A stretch of 33,102 nucleotides of DNA from Comamonadaceae bacterium (GTDB lineage: Bacteria > Pseudomonadota > Gammaproteobacteria > Burkholderiales > Burkholderiaceae_C), in the NCBI GenBank assembly GCA_947448885.1, contig CANFPJ010000018.1, forward strand, positions 1 to 33,102, read 5' to 3'. Position 1 is the first letter of the stretch, and every line of letters starts with the position of its first letter. Under the pieces are notes generated by a model. It was given only the letters and a program-made list of their open reading frames with translations, did no database searches and was not told the DNA's origin. Positions 16,649 through 26,861 of this stretch are shown here, piece by piece. The translations under genes were made by a program, and so were the position numbers.

Positions 16649-17452
16649 TCAAATGAATTTTTTGCGAATCACCGAAGAAATCAAGTCAATGCTGGTGACA
16701 AACAAAATGATGATCAACAACACCGCGCTGGTTTGCGCGTACTGAAAACCCCGAATGACCTCATACAACACCACCCCAATACCGCCCGCGCCGACCATGC
16801 CCACCACAGAGGCAGAGCGCACATTGGACTCAAAGCGGTACAGTGAATAAGAAATCCACAGCGGCATGACCTGGGGCAAGACACCGTAAACAATTTCTTC
16901 GATGGCCAAGGCCCCCGTCGCACGCACGCCCTCCACCGGTCGGGGATCAATCGCCTCCACGGCTTCTGAAAACAACTTGGCCAAGGTGCCCGTGGTGTGA
17001 ATCCACAAGGCCAACACCCCAGCGAATGGCCCCAAACCCACGGCCACAATGAACAACATGGCAAACACCATTTCATTGATGGCCCGGCAAGCGTCCATCA
17101 ACCGGCGCACCGGTTGATACACCCAGGCGGGAACGATGTTGGAGGAACTCAGCAATCCAAACGGCACCGCACAAACGATGGCCAATACCGTACCCCATAC
17201 GGCGATGTGCAAGGTGGTGATCATTTCCTTGAGATAAATTTCCCAATCGCGAAAGTCGGGTGGGAAAAACTCTTTGGCGTACTTGACCATGTTGTCCGAA
17301 TCGCGGAACAGGTCCATCGGTCGGATTTCTGCACCCTGCCAGGCCCAACCCAAAAAGATCAAAAACGCCGCCCAGGCAAACAGCTGCAGCAGTGACCGCC
17401 CTCCCTGAGGGTCGGCTGGCATGGCGAGGGTGTGGGCGGGCGTCATGCTCAC
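16649..17452 (-). CDS. phnE: Phosphonate ABC transporter permease PhnE
   Basis: A 267-aa inner-membrane permease of a phosphonate ABC importer, acting as partner of PhnC and PhnD. After a first hydrophobic segment ([15 protein letters not shown]) comes a periplasmic part. The BinderProtein-dependent transport core follows, with about five membrane helices: [46 protein letters not shown], and a C-terminal [21 protein letters not shown]. The cytoplasmic EAA loop is [20 protein letters not shown], which contacts the ATPase. The first codon is GTG, overlapping the phnD stop (GTGA); an ATG two codons later is possible. The tight overlap with phnD and the short gap to the alcohol dehydrogenase make one transcript likely. 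Confidence 0.93.
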   Translation of the reverse strand: MSMTPAHTLAMPADPQGGRSLLQLFAWAAFLIFLGWAWQGAEIRPMDLFRDSDNMVKYAKEFFPPDFRDWEIYLKEMITTLHIAVWGTVLAIVCAVPFGLLSSSNIVPAWVYQPVRRLMDACRAINEMVFAMLFIVAVGLGPFAGVLALWIHTTGTLAKLFSEAVEAIDPRPVEGVRATGALAIEEIVYGVLPQVMPLWISYSLYRFESNVRSASVVGMVGAGGIGVVLYEVIRGFQYAQTSAVLLIIILFVTSIDLISSVIRKKFI

Positions 17453-18420
17453 TTGGCCAGCTTGGACAGGTCAGCAAGCTTTTTGTCGATCTCAGCCATC
17501 TTGGCGGTGCGCTCTGCGGGGTTCATTTTTTCATCGCTTTCAAATTTGATGCGATCTTTGTACAACTCCAATTGGCGAATGGGGACCAATTGCAAATCGG
17601 TGGAGTCGCGGAAACCGGCAATTTGCTGCATGTTCTTCAAAATTTCTTTTTCACGCGCATCTTTGCCGTAGCCCAGGACAAACTTTTTGATCGCATCCTT
17701 GGTTTCATTGGGCATGTCTTTTTTCCACACCAAGGGGTCGCGCGGAATCAGCGGCGAGGTCCACAAAATCTTCACTTCAGCATGCTTGACCGGGTCGCGC
17801 ACTTTCAGCTTGTCCAACTCCTCGCTGTTGTTGGTGGCCACGTCGACTTGTTTGTTCAATACGGCCAATAAGTTGGTACCGTGGTTGGCGCTGCGGGTCA
17901 CGCGGAACACGTTCTTGGGGTCCAGCTTTCTTTGGCTGAACACATAGTAGGTGGGCACCAAGGTACCAGAGGTTGACTGGGGATCGCCCAGGCCAAAGGA
18001 CAAGGTCTTGCCGTTGGCAATCATGTCGTCAATCGATTTCAAGGGGCTGTCGCGATGGGTGATCACATAAGAGTAATAGCCTGGGCGCCCATCCAAATCG
18101 ATGAATTGCGCAAACACCTCGCCACCGGCGCGGTCCACCGCCTCAATGGCCGACTTGTTGCCGTGCCAAGCCAAATGAACCTTGCCAAAACGCATGCCCT
18201 CAATGATGCCGGTGTAGTCGGTGGCAAAAAAACCATTGATCTTCATGCCGGTGGCTTTGGCCATGTCGTCCATGAAGGGTTGCCACATCGATTTGAGGGC
18301 GGTGGATGAATCGGTCGAAATGATGCCGAAATTGATTTCTTTCAACGCCTGGGCTTGGGCCGAGGCCATGAAACACAGTGAAGCTGCGGCGGTGAGGAAC
18401 ACTTTGCGCGAGATTTTCAT
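17449..18420 (-). CDS. phnD: Phosphonate ABC transporter substrate-binding protein PhnD
   Basis: A 323-aa periplasmic binding protein for phosphonates. A signal peptide ([23 protein letters not shown]) precedes the mature part starting near [10 protein letters not shown]. The sequence is strikingly like E. coli PhnD, which binds 2-aminoethylphosphonate tightly: [50 protein letters not shown] and [10 protein letters not shown] all fit. The acidic residues that hold the amine in E. coli PhnD (in NNTEN and GDP contexts) are retained here. One visible change is H in LAWHGNKSA, where I recall Y in E. coli. The start MKISRK is chosen because CAGGAG is nine bases upstream; the longer frame back to 18465 lacks a signal sequence. 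It follows phnC by 45 bases. Confidence 0.95.
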   Translation of the reverse strand: MKISRKVFLTAAASLCFMASAQAQALKEINFGIISTDSSTALKSMWQPFMDDMAKATGMKINGFFATDYTGIIEGMRFGKVHLAWHGNKSAIEAVDRAGGEVFAQFIDLDGRPGYYSYVITHRDSPLKSIDDMIANGKTLSFGLGDPQSTSGTLVPTYYVFSQRKLDPKNVFRVTRSANHGTNLLAVLNKQVDVATNNSEELDKLKVRDPVKHAEVKILWTSPLIPRDPLVWKKDMPNETKDAIKKFVLGYGKDAREKEILKNMQQIAGFRDSTDLQLVPIRQLELYKDRIKFESDEKMNPAERTAKMAEIDKKLADLSKLAK

Positions 18421-18465
18421 GATGAATAACTCCTGGAGATCAAGGGTTTGGGAAAGAAAAGTCAA

Positions 18466-19335
18466 TCAAATCGGTTCAAGTTCTAGGGTTTCGGTGCCAT
18501 CCAGCAACTCGTCGACACTGGCGCCATACAAACTGCGCAGGTGCTGGGCTGTGAGGTCAGCGGAGGGGCCGTCATAAATGACCTCACCCATGCGCAGCGC
18601 AATGGTGCGCGGGCAATAGCGCCGGGCAAATTGAACTTGGTGCAAAGAAACCAACACCGTGATGCCGTGTTCGCGGTTGATTTTGGCCAGAATGTCCATC
18701 ACCGTTCTGGCGCTCTCGGGGTCCAACGAGGCAATCGGTTCGTCGGCCAATATGATCTTGGCGTGTTGCACCATGCAGCGCGCAATGGCCACCCGCTGCT
18801 GCTGCCCGCCCGACAAGGTGCTGGCACGTTGATAGGCCAAGCCTTCAATGCCAATCATCCTCAAGGCTTCATAAGCCTCTTGCTTTTCTGCCCAGGTGAA
18901 CTGGCCCAGCAAACTGCGCAACAACGGCACCCGGGGCAACATGCCGGTCATCACATTGGTCAACACATTCATGCGACCCACCAGATTGAACTGTTGAAAA
19001 ATAAAGCCGATATCAGACCTCATTTTTCGAATTTGGCGGTGCACTTGGCCATGGCTTTGCACCGTGTGCGGGCCCACACGAATGGCCCCACTGCCCGCAT
19101 CGGCGGCCAAGAATCCTGACACATGGCGCAAGAGCGTGGATTTTCCGGAGCCAGACGCACCAATCAAGGCCACCATTTCACCGGGCGCCACCGTGAATGA
19201 GGTGTTTTTCAAAGCCACCGCCCCTTGCCCAAAGGATTTGGTGATGTTTTGAATGTCCAAACCGGTTGGGCTGGCGTGCGCTGTGGTGTTCATGGAGGTG
19301 GTGAACTGTTGGTCGCCATGATCGGACTTCTTCAT
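18466..19335 (-). CDS. phnC: Phosphonate ABC transporter ATP-binding protein PhnC
   Basis: The cytoplasmic ATPase that powers phosphonate import with PhnDE. Walker A is GASGSGKST, the Q-loop is FIFQQFNLV, the signature is LSGGQQQRVAIAR, Walker B is IILADEPIASLDPE, and the switch histidine is in VSLHQVQ. The whole resembles E. coli PhnC closely. Homology begins at LDIQNITKSFG, about 25 residues after the first ATG (19335). A second ATG at 19293 (MNTTAHAS) gives 275 aa, and neither has a clear ribosome binding site, so the start is open. Upstream, a 95-bp gap from the flavoprotein gene holds the operator-like palindrome and a possible PHO box. PhnC therefore probably begins a sub-operon phnCDE-adh that can be controlled separately from the genes before it. 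Confidence 0.93.
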   Translation of the reverse strand: MKKSDHGDQQFTTSMNTTAHASPTGLDIQNITKSFGQGAVALKNTSFTVAPGEMVALIGASGSGKSTLLRHVSGFLAADAGSGAIRVGPHTVQSHGQVHRQIRKMRSDIGFIFQQFNLVGRMNVLTNVMTGMLPRVPLLRSLLGQFTWAEKQEAYEALRMIGIEGLAYQRASTLSGGQQQRVAIARCMVQHAKIILADEPIASLDPESARTVMDILAKINREHGITVLVSLHQVQFARRYCPRTIALRMGEVIYDGPSADLTAQHLRSLYGASVDELLDGTETLELEPI

Positions 19336-19351
19336 GACGAATGTGTGACAA
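19334..19351 (-). promoter_or_regulatory. Possible PHO box at the start of phnC
   Basis: On the minus strand TTGTCAC and TCGTCAT are separated by four bases, the 7-4-7 layout of a PhoB box (CTGTCAT repeats); matches are about 6/7 and 5/7. It overlaps the first phnC ATG, which weakens the case unless phnC starts at 19293. Confidence 0.3.
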
Positions 19352-19358
19352 GTTGGTT

Positions 19359-19372
19359 GATTGTTGACAATT
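19359..19372. promoter_or_regulatory. Operator-like palindrome upstream of phnC
   Basis: The minus strand reads AATTGTCAACAATC, containing the perfect inverted repeat ATTGT-CA-ACAAT. The same 14 bases occur between the GntR regulator and phnW (26750-26763). The form TTGT-CA-ACAA fits the TNGT-N-ACNA type of half-sites used by GntR regulators of the FadR/FCD branch. A weak -10 (TAAATT, with TTATCC 17 bases upstream) overlaps it on the minus strand, so binding could block phnC transcription. Confidence 0.65.
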
Positions 19373-19430
19373 TACAGTTGGCGCGGCTCATGGATAACCC
19401 TTGGCAGTGACTTCGGCCATGGGCCCGAAC

Positions 19431-21848
19431 TCACAATAGAGGTGTCAAGTCATGCAGCAGCACCGGGACGGGTTCCCCCCACAACATGGCACTGGCCGCC
19501 TGATGGACCACATCGCGCGCTGCCCAGTCACCCCGCAGATAGGCCATGCCGACACACGCACCGGCCTCATGGCCCCAGCCCACAGAGGTGATTTCACCCA
19601 CGGTTTGCCCATCGATCACCAATGGCTCACCTCCCCACAGGTATGGATCGGGCTGGGTCGCCAGCACCCGAACCAGTTTCTTTTGCAAAGTCGAACCCCA
19701 TTGATCGCGCAAGGCCTGCTGCCCTTTGAAAGGTGGCGTTTTGTCCGCCGGCAAGGTGGATACCATGCGGGCCTCCATGGGCGTCTCGCCCGGCCCCAAC
19801 TCTGGCCCCCAGGCGCGCCGCGCGCGCTCCGTGCGCAGGGCATCGAGTGCGTAGTAGCCCGCATCGCGCAGGCCCAAAGCCGAGCCAGCGGTGTGCAAAG
19901 TTTGGTAAACGTGGCGGGTCATCTCGATGGGCACGTAAAGCTCAAAACCCAAGCCACCCACATAACTCATGCGCGCCACACGCACCCGCGCATGGCCGAG
20001 GTCGATCTCACGCGTGCTGCGCAGGGGCAAGGCGCGCCGAGACACATCGTCCGGGCTGACCCGGGCCATCAACTCGGGCGCCATGGGCCCCATGAGGGAC
20101 AAAACGCTGTACATGGTCGTGACGTCGGTCACGTTGACCCCACTGTGCGGCGCGATGTGGCGGCGAATCCAATCCATGTCCCGCGTGACCTGGGCTGAGC
20201 CGGTGATCAGCAAGAACATATCCGTTGCCAAGCGCAAAACGGTCAAATCACTTTCATGCCCACCCTGATCGTTCAGCATGGGCGTGTACACCATCTGTCC
20301 CACCGGCGTGTCCACATGGCGCATGCACAGGTGTTGTAACAAGGCGGGTGCATCGCGGCCTTGCACCAACAACTTGCCAAAGGATGTTTGGTCGTACAAA
20401 GCCACCGCTTCGCGGGTGGCCGCTTGTTCAGCTTGCACCCATGGCAACCAATCGGGTGTGCCCAATGTGTCGTGCGCAGCGAGGGCGTCCACAGGCTTGA
20501 AGTAATTGACCCGCTCCCAGCCATTTTTGCTGCCAAACACAGCGCCTTTGGCGGCCAAGGCGTCGTAAAGCGGTGAGGTGCGCAGGGGGCGAACAGTTTG
20601 CAACTCTTGGCGCGGCCAGCGCATGGCGTAATGCAAACCCAAGGTTTCGACCGTGCGCTCAGCCAAGGCGCGTCGGTTGCTGGTGAATGGCGCAAAGCGG
20701 CGGATATCCACGTCCCACACATCCACGCTGGGCGCACCTTGCACCATCCATTCGGCCATCAAGCGCCCGGCCCCGCCGGCATTGGCAATGCCGGCCGAAT
20801 TAAAACCAGCGCAAACAAAGTAATGGCGCAGCTCTGGGGCCTCACCCATGATGAAGTTGCCATCGGGGGTGAAGCTCTCAGGCCCATTGAGCAGCATTTT
20901 GATGTCGGCGGTTTCCAGGCAAGGTGTGCGGTGCAAAGCGCTGCGCATCAAGACTTCAAATTGATCCCAATCCTCCCCCAGCAACTGAAACTGAAAGGAG
21001 GCCGGTATCGGGTCCACCCGCCAAGGCTTGGCCACCGGCTCAAAGCCACCCATGACCAAGCCACCCACTTCTTCTTTGTAATAAATGAAGCCATCGGGGT
21101 CGCGCACCACCGGCCACATGGGATGAATACCGTCGATCTTCCCGGTCACCAAGTAAAAGTGTTCGGCCGAATACAGGGGCACATTCACGCCGGCGAGCAG
21201 GCCCAACTGGCGCGCCCACTGGCCCGCGCAATTGACCACCATGTCGCAGCCCACCACACCCGACTGGGTCTGGACGCCTCGCACCTGGCCCTGGGCTTGC
21301 AGCACCCCCGTGACTTCCACCCCTTCAAAGATCTTCACACCACGCTGGCGCGCACCTTTGGCCAAGGACATGGTCAGGTCGGCGGGGTTGGCCTTGCCGT
21401 CCCCTGGCAACCACACCGCACCGCACAGGTCGTCGGTTCGCAACAGGGGCACCCGCTGGGCCACTTCCAGCGGAGAGATGTCGTGCACCTCCACACCAAA
21501 ACTGCTGGCCAAGGCCATTTGGCGCCGCAGCAATTGCATGCGCTCTGGGGTGCGCGCCACCGTGACGCTGCCACACGGGCGCCACCCAGTGGCCAACCCG
21601 GTTTCTTGCTCCAAACGGGCATAGAGTTCGATGCCATAGGTGCTCATGCGCGTCATGCTGCGATTGGCGCGCATTTGCCCCACCAGGCCAGCGGCATGCC
21701 AGGTGGTGCCACTGGTGAGTTGGCCTTGCTCCAACAGCACCACATCGGTCCAGCCCATCAAAGCCAGGTGATAGGCCACCGAACAACCCACAATGCCCCC
21801 GCCCACCACCACCACACGGGCATGCCGGGGCATAGCGATGTCACTCAT
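19431..21848 (-). CDS. Two-domain FAD/folate flavoprotein of the dimethylglycine/sarcosine dehydrogenase family, in a phosphonate cluster
   Basis: An 805-aa protein with a D-amino-acid-oxidase-type FAD domain (about residues 1-380), a linker, and a GcvT-like folate-binding domain (about 425-800). The dinucleotide motif is VVVGGGIVG (residues 13-21). H51 in SGTTWHAAG is the histidine that carries covalent FAD in dimethylglycine and sarcosine dehydrogenases. D534 in MLNDQGGHESDL matches the folate-domain aspartate. Such enzymes oxidatively remove N-methyl groups and pass the one-carbon unit to tetrahydrofolate. Here the gene sits between a permease and phnC inside AEP catabolism genes, so an N-methylated aminophosphonate is a plausible but unproven substrate; sarcosine, dimethylglycine or a betaine derivative remain possible. 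The start MSDIAMPRHAR has a full AAGGAGG five bases upstream, the strongest ribosome binding site in the cluster. Confidence 0.88.
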   Translation of the reverse strand: MSDIAMPRHARVVVVGGGIVGCSVAYHLALMGWTDVVLLEQGQLTSGTTWHAAGLVGQMRANRSMTRMSTYGIELYARLEQETGLATGWRPCGSVTVARTPERMQLLRRQMALASSFGVEVHDISPLEVAQRVPLLRTDDLCGAVWLPGDGKANPADLTMSLAKGARQRGVKIFEGVEVTGVLQAQGQVRGVQTQSGVVGCDMVVNCAGQWARQLGLLAGVNVPLYSAEHFYLVTGKIDGIHPMWPVVRDPDGFIYYKEEVGGLVMGGFEPVAKPWRVDPIPASFQFQLLGEDWDQFEVLMRSALHRTPCLETADIKMLLNGPESFTPDGNFIMGEAPELRHYFVCAGFNSAGIANAGGAGRLMAEWMVQGAPSVDVWDVDIRRFAPFTSNRRALAERTVETLGLHYAMRWPRQELQTVRPLRTSPLYDALAAKGAVFGSKNGWERVNYFKPVDALAAHDTLGTPDWLPWVQAEQAATREAVALYDQTSFGKLLVQGRDAPALLQHLCMRHVDTPVGQMVYTPMLNDQGGHESDLTVLRLATDMFLLITGSAQVTRDMDWIRRHIAPHSGVNVTDVTTMYSVLSLMGPMAPELMARVSPDDVSRRALPLRSTREIDLGHARVRVARMSYVGGLGFELYVPIEMTRHVYQTLHTAGSALGLRDAGYYALDALRTERARRAWGPELGPGETPMEARMVSTLPADKTPPFKGQQALRDQWGSTLQKKLVRVLATQPDPYLWGGEPLVIDGQTVGEITSVGWGHEAGACVGMAYLRGDWAARDVVHQAASAMLWGEPVPVLLHDLTPLL

Positions 21849-21878
21849 CTCAACCTCCTTGATGGCCATGTCCCAGCA

Positions 21879-22721
21879 TCATCCCAAACGCAAGGACATG
21901 ACACCCGCCACCATCGCGCCGGTGCCCAAAAAGCGCAGGCGCGTCCATGGCTCCTTGAGCAACCAAGCGCCCAAAACGGCGGCAAACAACACCGAGGTTT
22001 CCCGCAATGCCGCGACCATGGCCACCGGCGCCAAGGTCATGGCCCACAGTGCAATGGCATAAGACCCCAGCGAAGCCACGGCACCACCCACGGCCACCGG
22101 CCAGCGCTGGCGCACATAGGGCCAAACCTGTCCTTTGCGGTGCAGGAAAACCATCAATGCAAACGGCCAACCATCCAACGCAAACAACAAGGCCACATAC
22201 TGCACCACATTGCCAGACAGGCGTGCACCCTGAGCGTCCACCACGGTGTAGAGGGCTATCAACACCGCATTGCTGAGGGCAAACAAAACGGCTTTGCGGT
22301 TTTGCACCAAGGCCATGCCAGCACCCAGCAACAAGACCCCGCCACAAATCAAAGCCACGCCCAACCAACCCCAGGGGGTCAAGGCTTCCCCCAGCACGGC
22401 CATGGACGCGAGGGCCACCAACAGGGGTGCGGTGCCGCGCATCAAGGGGTAGGTCAAGCCCAACTCGCCGTGCTGGTAAGCGCCGGCCAATGCAAAGTAA
22501 TAACCCACGTGGATGACCATCGAAGCCAGAATAAATGGCCACGCCTGCATGGGGGGTGGCCCGACATAAAGGCAAACAGGGAGTGCCAGAACGGAACACA
22601 GCAAATGGATCAGTGCGGTGTCCAAGGTCTTGTCTTGGCTAGATTTCACCAGCGCATTCCAACTGGCATGCAACAGCGCCCCCAACAGCACAGCGAGCAG
22701 CACTGGCCAGGTGATGGCCAT
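21879..22721 (-). CDS. EamA/DMT family transporter
   Basis: A 280-aa inner-membrane protein with about ten hydrophobic helices arranged as two EamA repeats, the drug/metabolite transporter architecture. Examples are LLAVLLGALLHASWNALVK at the N-terminus, the segment ending the first repeat near LGVALICGGVLLLGAGMAL, and LRETSVLFAAVLGAWLLKEPW near the end of the second repeat. The ligand cannot be predicted; members move amino acids, nucleosides or other small metabolites in or out. The ATG follows the HD-gene stop after a single base, and the gene ends 30 bases before the flavoprotein start, so it belongs to the phosphonate operon. It may import an additional phosphonate or export a toxic product, which is inference only. 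Confidence 0.85.
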   Translation of the reverse strand: MAITWPVLLAVLLGALLHASWNALVKSSQDKTLDTALIHLLCSVLALPVCLYVGPPPMQAWPFILASMVIHVGYYFALAGAYQHGELGLTYPLMRGTAPLLVALASMAVLGEALTPWGWLGVALICGGVLLLGAGMALVQNRKAVLFALSNAVLIALYTVVDAQGARLSGNVVQYVALLFALDGWPFALMVFLHRKGQVWPYVRQRWPVAVGGAVASLGSYAIALWAMTLAPVAMVAALRETSVLFAAVLGAWLLKEPWTRLRFLGTGAMVAGVMSLRLG

Positions 22722-22722
22722 C

Positions 22723-23274
22723 TCAGCTGCTCAGGGCACAGCGACGAACGTGTTGAAGAAAGTGCTGCAGGTCTGGGGTGGGTCGGCCCGCTTGCTTGGC
22801 CTGATCGTCCCAGCGGCGCAAGCGCACCGCATCTTGCGCACCGGGTTGGGCGATGAAGGCCTGCGCTTGCTCGGGCGTGTAAATGCCACCTTGCAATTGC
22901 AAGCTGCGCTTGGAATCAGCAGAGAGGGCATCGTGATAGCGGGTATCCACCGCGCACAAATAACGCTTGGCATCGACGTGCAACTGCACGGCGTTGATCA
23001 CGGATTCAGAAAACAAGCCCCGAAAAAACGGCACGACGCGGTTTTGGTGCACGTCGTCAATGCCATCGGCACTGGGGGTGCCCGCGATGTCGTGCAACAA
23101 ATGACCCAAATCATGGAGCAAGGCAGCGGCCACCAATTCGTCGCCAGCACCCTCTTGTTCGGCCAAATCAGCCGATTGCAAAGCATGCGCCAACATGGTG
23201 ACCGGTTCACCGGCGTATTGCTCATGCCCGCGCTGGGTATAAATGTGCTCAATGTCGTCGATGGTGAGGGCCAT
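22723..23274 (-). CDS. PhnZ-like HD-domain protein (phosphonate-associated HDIG family)
   Basis: A 183-aa HD-domain protein. Its residues line up with those of PhnZ, the mixed-valent di-iron oxygenase that cleaves the C-P bond of 1-hydroxy-2-aminoethylphosphonate. The metal ligands are H30, H54 and D55 (LLHDLGH), H76, H99 and D156/D157 (RRWDDQAK). The substrate-loop pair Y20 and E23 (QYAGEPVT) corresponds to Y24 and E27 of PhnZ as I recall them. No 2-oxoglutarate oxygenase that would supply the hydroxylated substrate is in the window. A phosphonate-operon HDIG family is known (TIGR03276, from memory). It probably oxidises a 1-hydroxyphosphonate and releases phosphate, but this needs testing. 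The start MALTIDDIEH lies ten bases after the phnY stop; longer frames upstream are out of phase with family length. Confidence 0.87.
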   Translation of the reverse strand: MALTIDDIEHIYTQRGHEQYAGEPVTMLAHALQSADLAEQEGAGDELVAAALLHDLGHLLHDIAGTPSADGIDDVHQNRVVPFFRGLFSESVINAVQLHVDAKRYLCAVDTRYHDALSADSKRSLQLQGGIYTPEQAQAFIAQPGAQDAVRLRRWDDQAKQAGRPTPDLQHFLQHVRRCALSS

Positions 23275-23284
23275 GCGTGTCCAA

Positions 23285-24742
23285 TCAAATCCAGGGGATG
23301 GAATAGGTTTTGAGGTTGGTGAAGCTCTTGATGGCTTCTTGCACCCCTTCTTTGTAGCCCAGGCCCGAGTCCTTGATGCCGCCGAAGGGGGTGAGCTCAA
23401 GCCGGTAGCCAGGCACCTCGCGCACATTGACCGTGCCCATGTGCAGTTCATTGACAAAGCGAACGATGTCATCCATGCGGTTGGTGCAAACACCGCTGGA
23501 CAGCCCGTAGGCGGTGCCATTGGCGATGCGAATCGCCTCGTCGATATCGGCAAATCGAATGATGGGCGATACCGGGCCAAAGGTCTCCTCGCGCACCAAG
23601 GTCATTTCTGGACGGACCCGGTCCAGGACGGTGGGCGCGTACAAAGCCCCTTGGCGCTGGTTGCCCAAAAGCAGGCGTGCGCCCTGGCTCACGGCCTCCA
23701 GGACACGCGATTCAAACAATGTGGCCGCGGCTTCGTCAATCACCGTGCCCATGAGGTTGGCTTCATCACGGGGGTCGCCATAGGTCCAAGCCCGGGATTT
23801 CGCCAACACCATTTCCGTGAAAGCGTCGGCCACTTTGTCGTGCACCAACATGCGCTTGACCGCGGTGCAGCGCTGGCCCGAGTTTTTGTACGAACCTTGC
23901 ACCGCCAAGGTGGAGGCTTCATCCAAATCGGCGTCGTCCATGACGATCAGCGGGTCATTGCCGCCCAACTCCAACACCACACGGCGGTAGCCCGCTTTGC
24001 TGGCAATGTATTTGCCAATGGCCACGCCGCCGGTAAAAGTGATCAGATCCACGGCGGGGTGGGTCAACATCTCGTCGGCAATTTCGGCCGGGTCGCCGGT
24101 GATGACTTGCAGCATCTGCGGGGGCAGGCCTGCTTGGTACAGCAAATCAGCGAAATAAATGGCCGAAAAAGGCACCTTCTCGGAGGGTTTGAGCACCATG
24201 CGGTTGTTGGTGGCGATGCTGGGAATGACTTTGTGCGCCACCTGGTTCATCGGGTGGTTGAACGGGGTGATGGCCGTGATCACACCCAGCAAGGGTGAGC
24301 GTTGGGTGTAAACGCGCCGTTGTTTGCCATGGTGGGTCAGGTCGCAGCTGAAAATTTGGCCGTCGTCTTTGAGTACCTCTTGGGCGCCAAACAGCAACAC
24401 ATCGCTGACCCGCCCGGCTTCATACAAAGCATCCTTGATCGCCAAGCCCGATTCGGCGCTGATCAAGTGCGCGATCTCTTGCAGGTGGACCCGGGCCAGT
24501 TCTGCGGTTTTGTTCATGATGGCCGCCCGTTCATAGCGGGTCAGCTGGGGTTGGTATGCGCGTGCCCAGTCAAAAGCTGCGCGCACCTCTTCCAGCGTGG
24601 CTTTGGGCACTGTGCCCAGGACTGTTTGGGTGAAGGGGTTGAAGACATCAATGTGGCGCTCGCGCCCTGCCCCCCATTTGCGCCCAAGGCTGCGCATGGC
24701 GTCAAGCTGGCGCTCTTTGATCAAACCTGGAATATCCATCAT
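23285..24742 (-). CDS. phnY: Phosphonoacetaldehyde dehydrogenase PhnY (ALDH family)
   Basis: A 485-aa NAD(P)-dependent aldehyde dehydrogenase that should oxidise phosphonoacetaldehyde to phosphonoacetate in the cytoplasm. The catalytic cysteine is C292 in NSGQRCTAVKR, with an arginine directly before it as in the Sinorhizobium PhnY (R290-C291 by recollection). The general base is E258 in LELGGND, and the oxyanion asparagine is N162 in TPFNHP. The ending TPFGGIKDSGLGYKEGVQEAIKSF is typical of the family. The start MMDIPGLIKE is supported by CAGGAA about seven bases upstream. The gene sits between phnA and the HD protein. With PhnW producing the aldehyde and PhnA consuming the acid, the assignment is strong. 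The name PhnY is also used for an unrelated 2-oxoglutarate oxygenase; this is not that protein. Confidence 0.93.
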   Translation of the reverse strand: MMDIPGLIKERQLDAMRSLGRKWGAGRERHIDVFNPFTQTVLGTVPKATLEEVRAAFDWARAYQPQLTRYERAAIMNKTAELARVHLQEIAHLISAESGLAIKDALYEAGRVSDVLLFGAQEVLKDDGQIFSCDLTHHGKQRRVYTQRSPLLGVITAITPFNHPMNQVAHKVIPSIATNNRMVLKPSEKVPFSAIYFADLLYQAGLPPQMLQVITGDPAEIADEMLTHPAVDLITFTGGVAIGKYIASKAGYRRVVLELGGNDPLIVMDDADLDEASTLAVQGSYKNSGQRCTAVKRMLVHDKVADAFTEMVLAKSRAWTYGDPRDEANLMGTVIDEAAATLFESRVLEAVSQGARLLLGNQRQGALYAPTVLDRVRPEMTLVREETFGPVSPIIRFADIDEAIRIANGTAYGLSSGVCTNRMDDIVRFVNELHMGTVNVREVPGYRLELTPFGGIKDSGLGYKEGVQEAIKSFTNLKTYSIPWI

Positions 24743-24779
24743 CGCTGTTTCCTGATTGAATGGGATGCCCAAAAGGGAT

Positions 24780-26724
<1,945 letters not shown>

Positions 26725-26726
26725 GT

Positions 26727-26747
26727 GTGAATTGGAGCACAATTCAC
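26727..26747. promoter_or_regulatory. Perfect 8-bp inverted repeat at the regulator start
   Basis: GTGAATTG and CAATTCAC flank five bases, directly before the regulator ATG and three bases from the main operator palindrome. It may be a second binding site or a leader hairpin that tunes regulator synthesis. It is not repeated near phnC. Confidence 0.5.
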
Positions 26748-26749
26748 CC

Positions 26750-26763
26750 AATTGTCAACAATC
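26750..26763. promoter_or_regulatory. Operator-like palindrome between regulator and phnW
   Basis: AATTGTCAACAATC contains the perfect repeat ATTGT-CA-ACAAT and is identical over 14 bases to the site upstream of phnC. On the minus strand it contains a consensus TTGACA, a likely -35 for the regulator gene. Binding here could control both the leftward operon and phnW. Confidence 0.7.
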
Positions 26764-26861
26764 TACAACTGAAAATTTGACATCCATGGATACCTATCGG
26801 CATCTGGCGCTGACCCACTGATTTTTATGAACAATGAGCCACCTTTTTGGATGAAGTTCCC

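Noticed and set aside
20598-22856. 752-codon open frame on the plus strand opposite the flavoprotein and EamA genes
   Set aside because: It is histidine- and glutamine-rich and without domains, the usual antisense shadow of a high-GC gene; the minus-strand genes have clear motifs.
23243-24298. 351-codon open frame on the plus strand opposite phnY
   Set aside because: No recognisable motifs; the aldehyde dehydrogenase on the other strand is unambiguous.
23285-24742. Reading this gene as the 2-oxoglutarate oxygenase also named PhnY, partner of PhnZ
   Set aside because: The protein is an aldehyde dehydrogenase with catalytic C292 and E258; it has no oxygenase iron motif.
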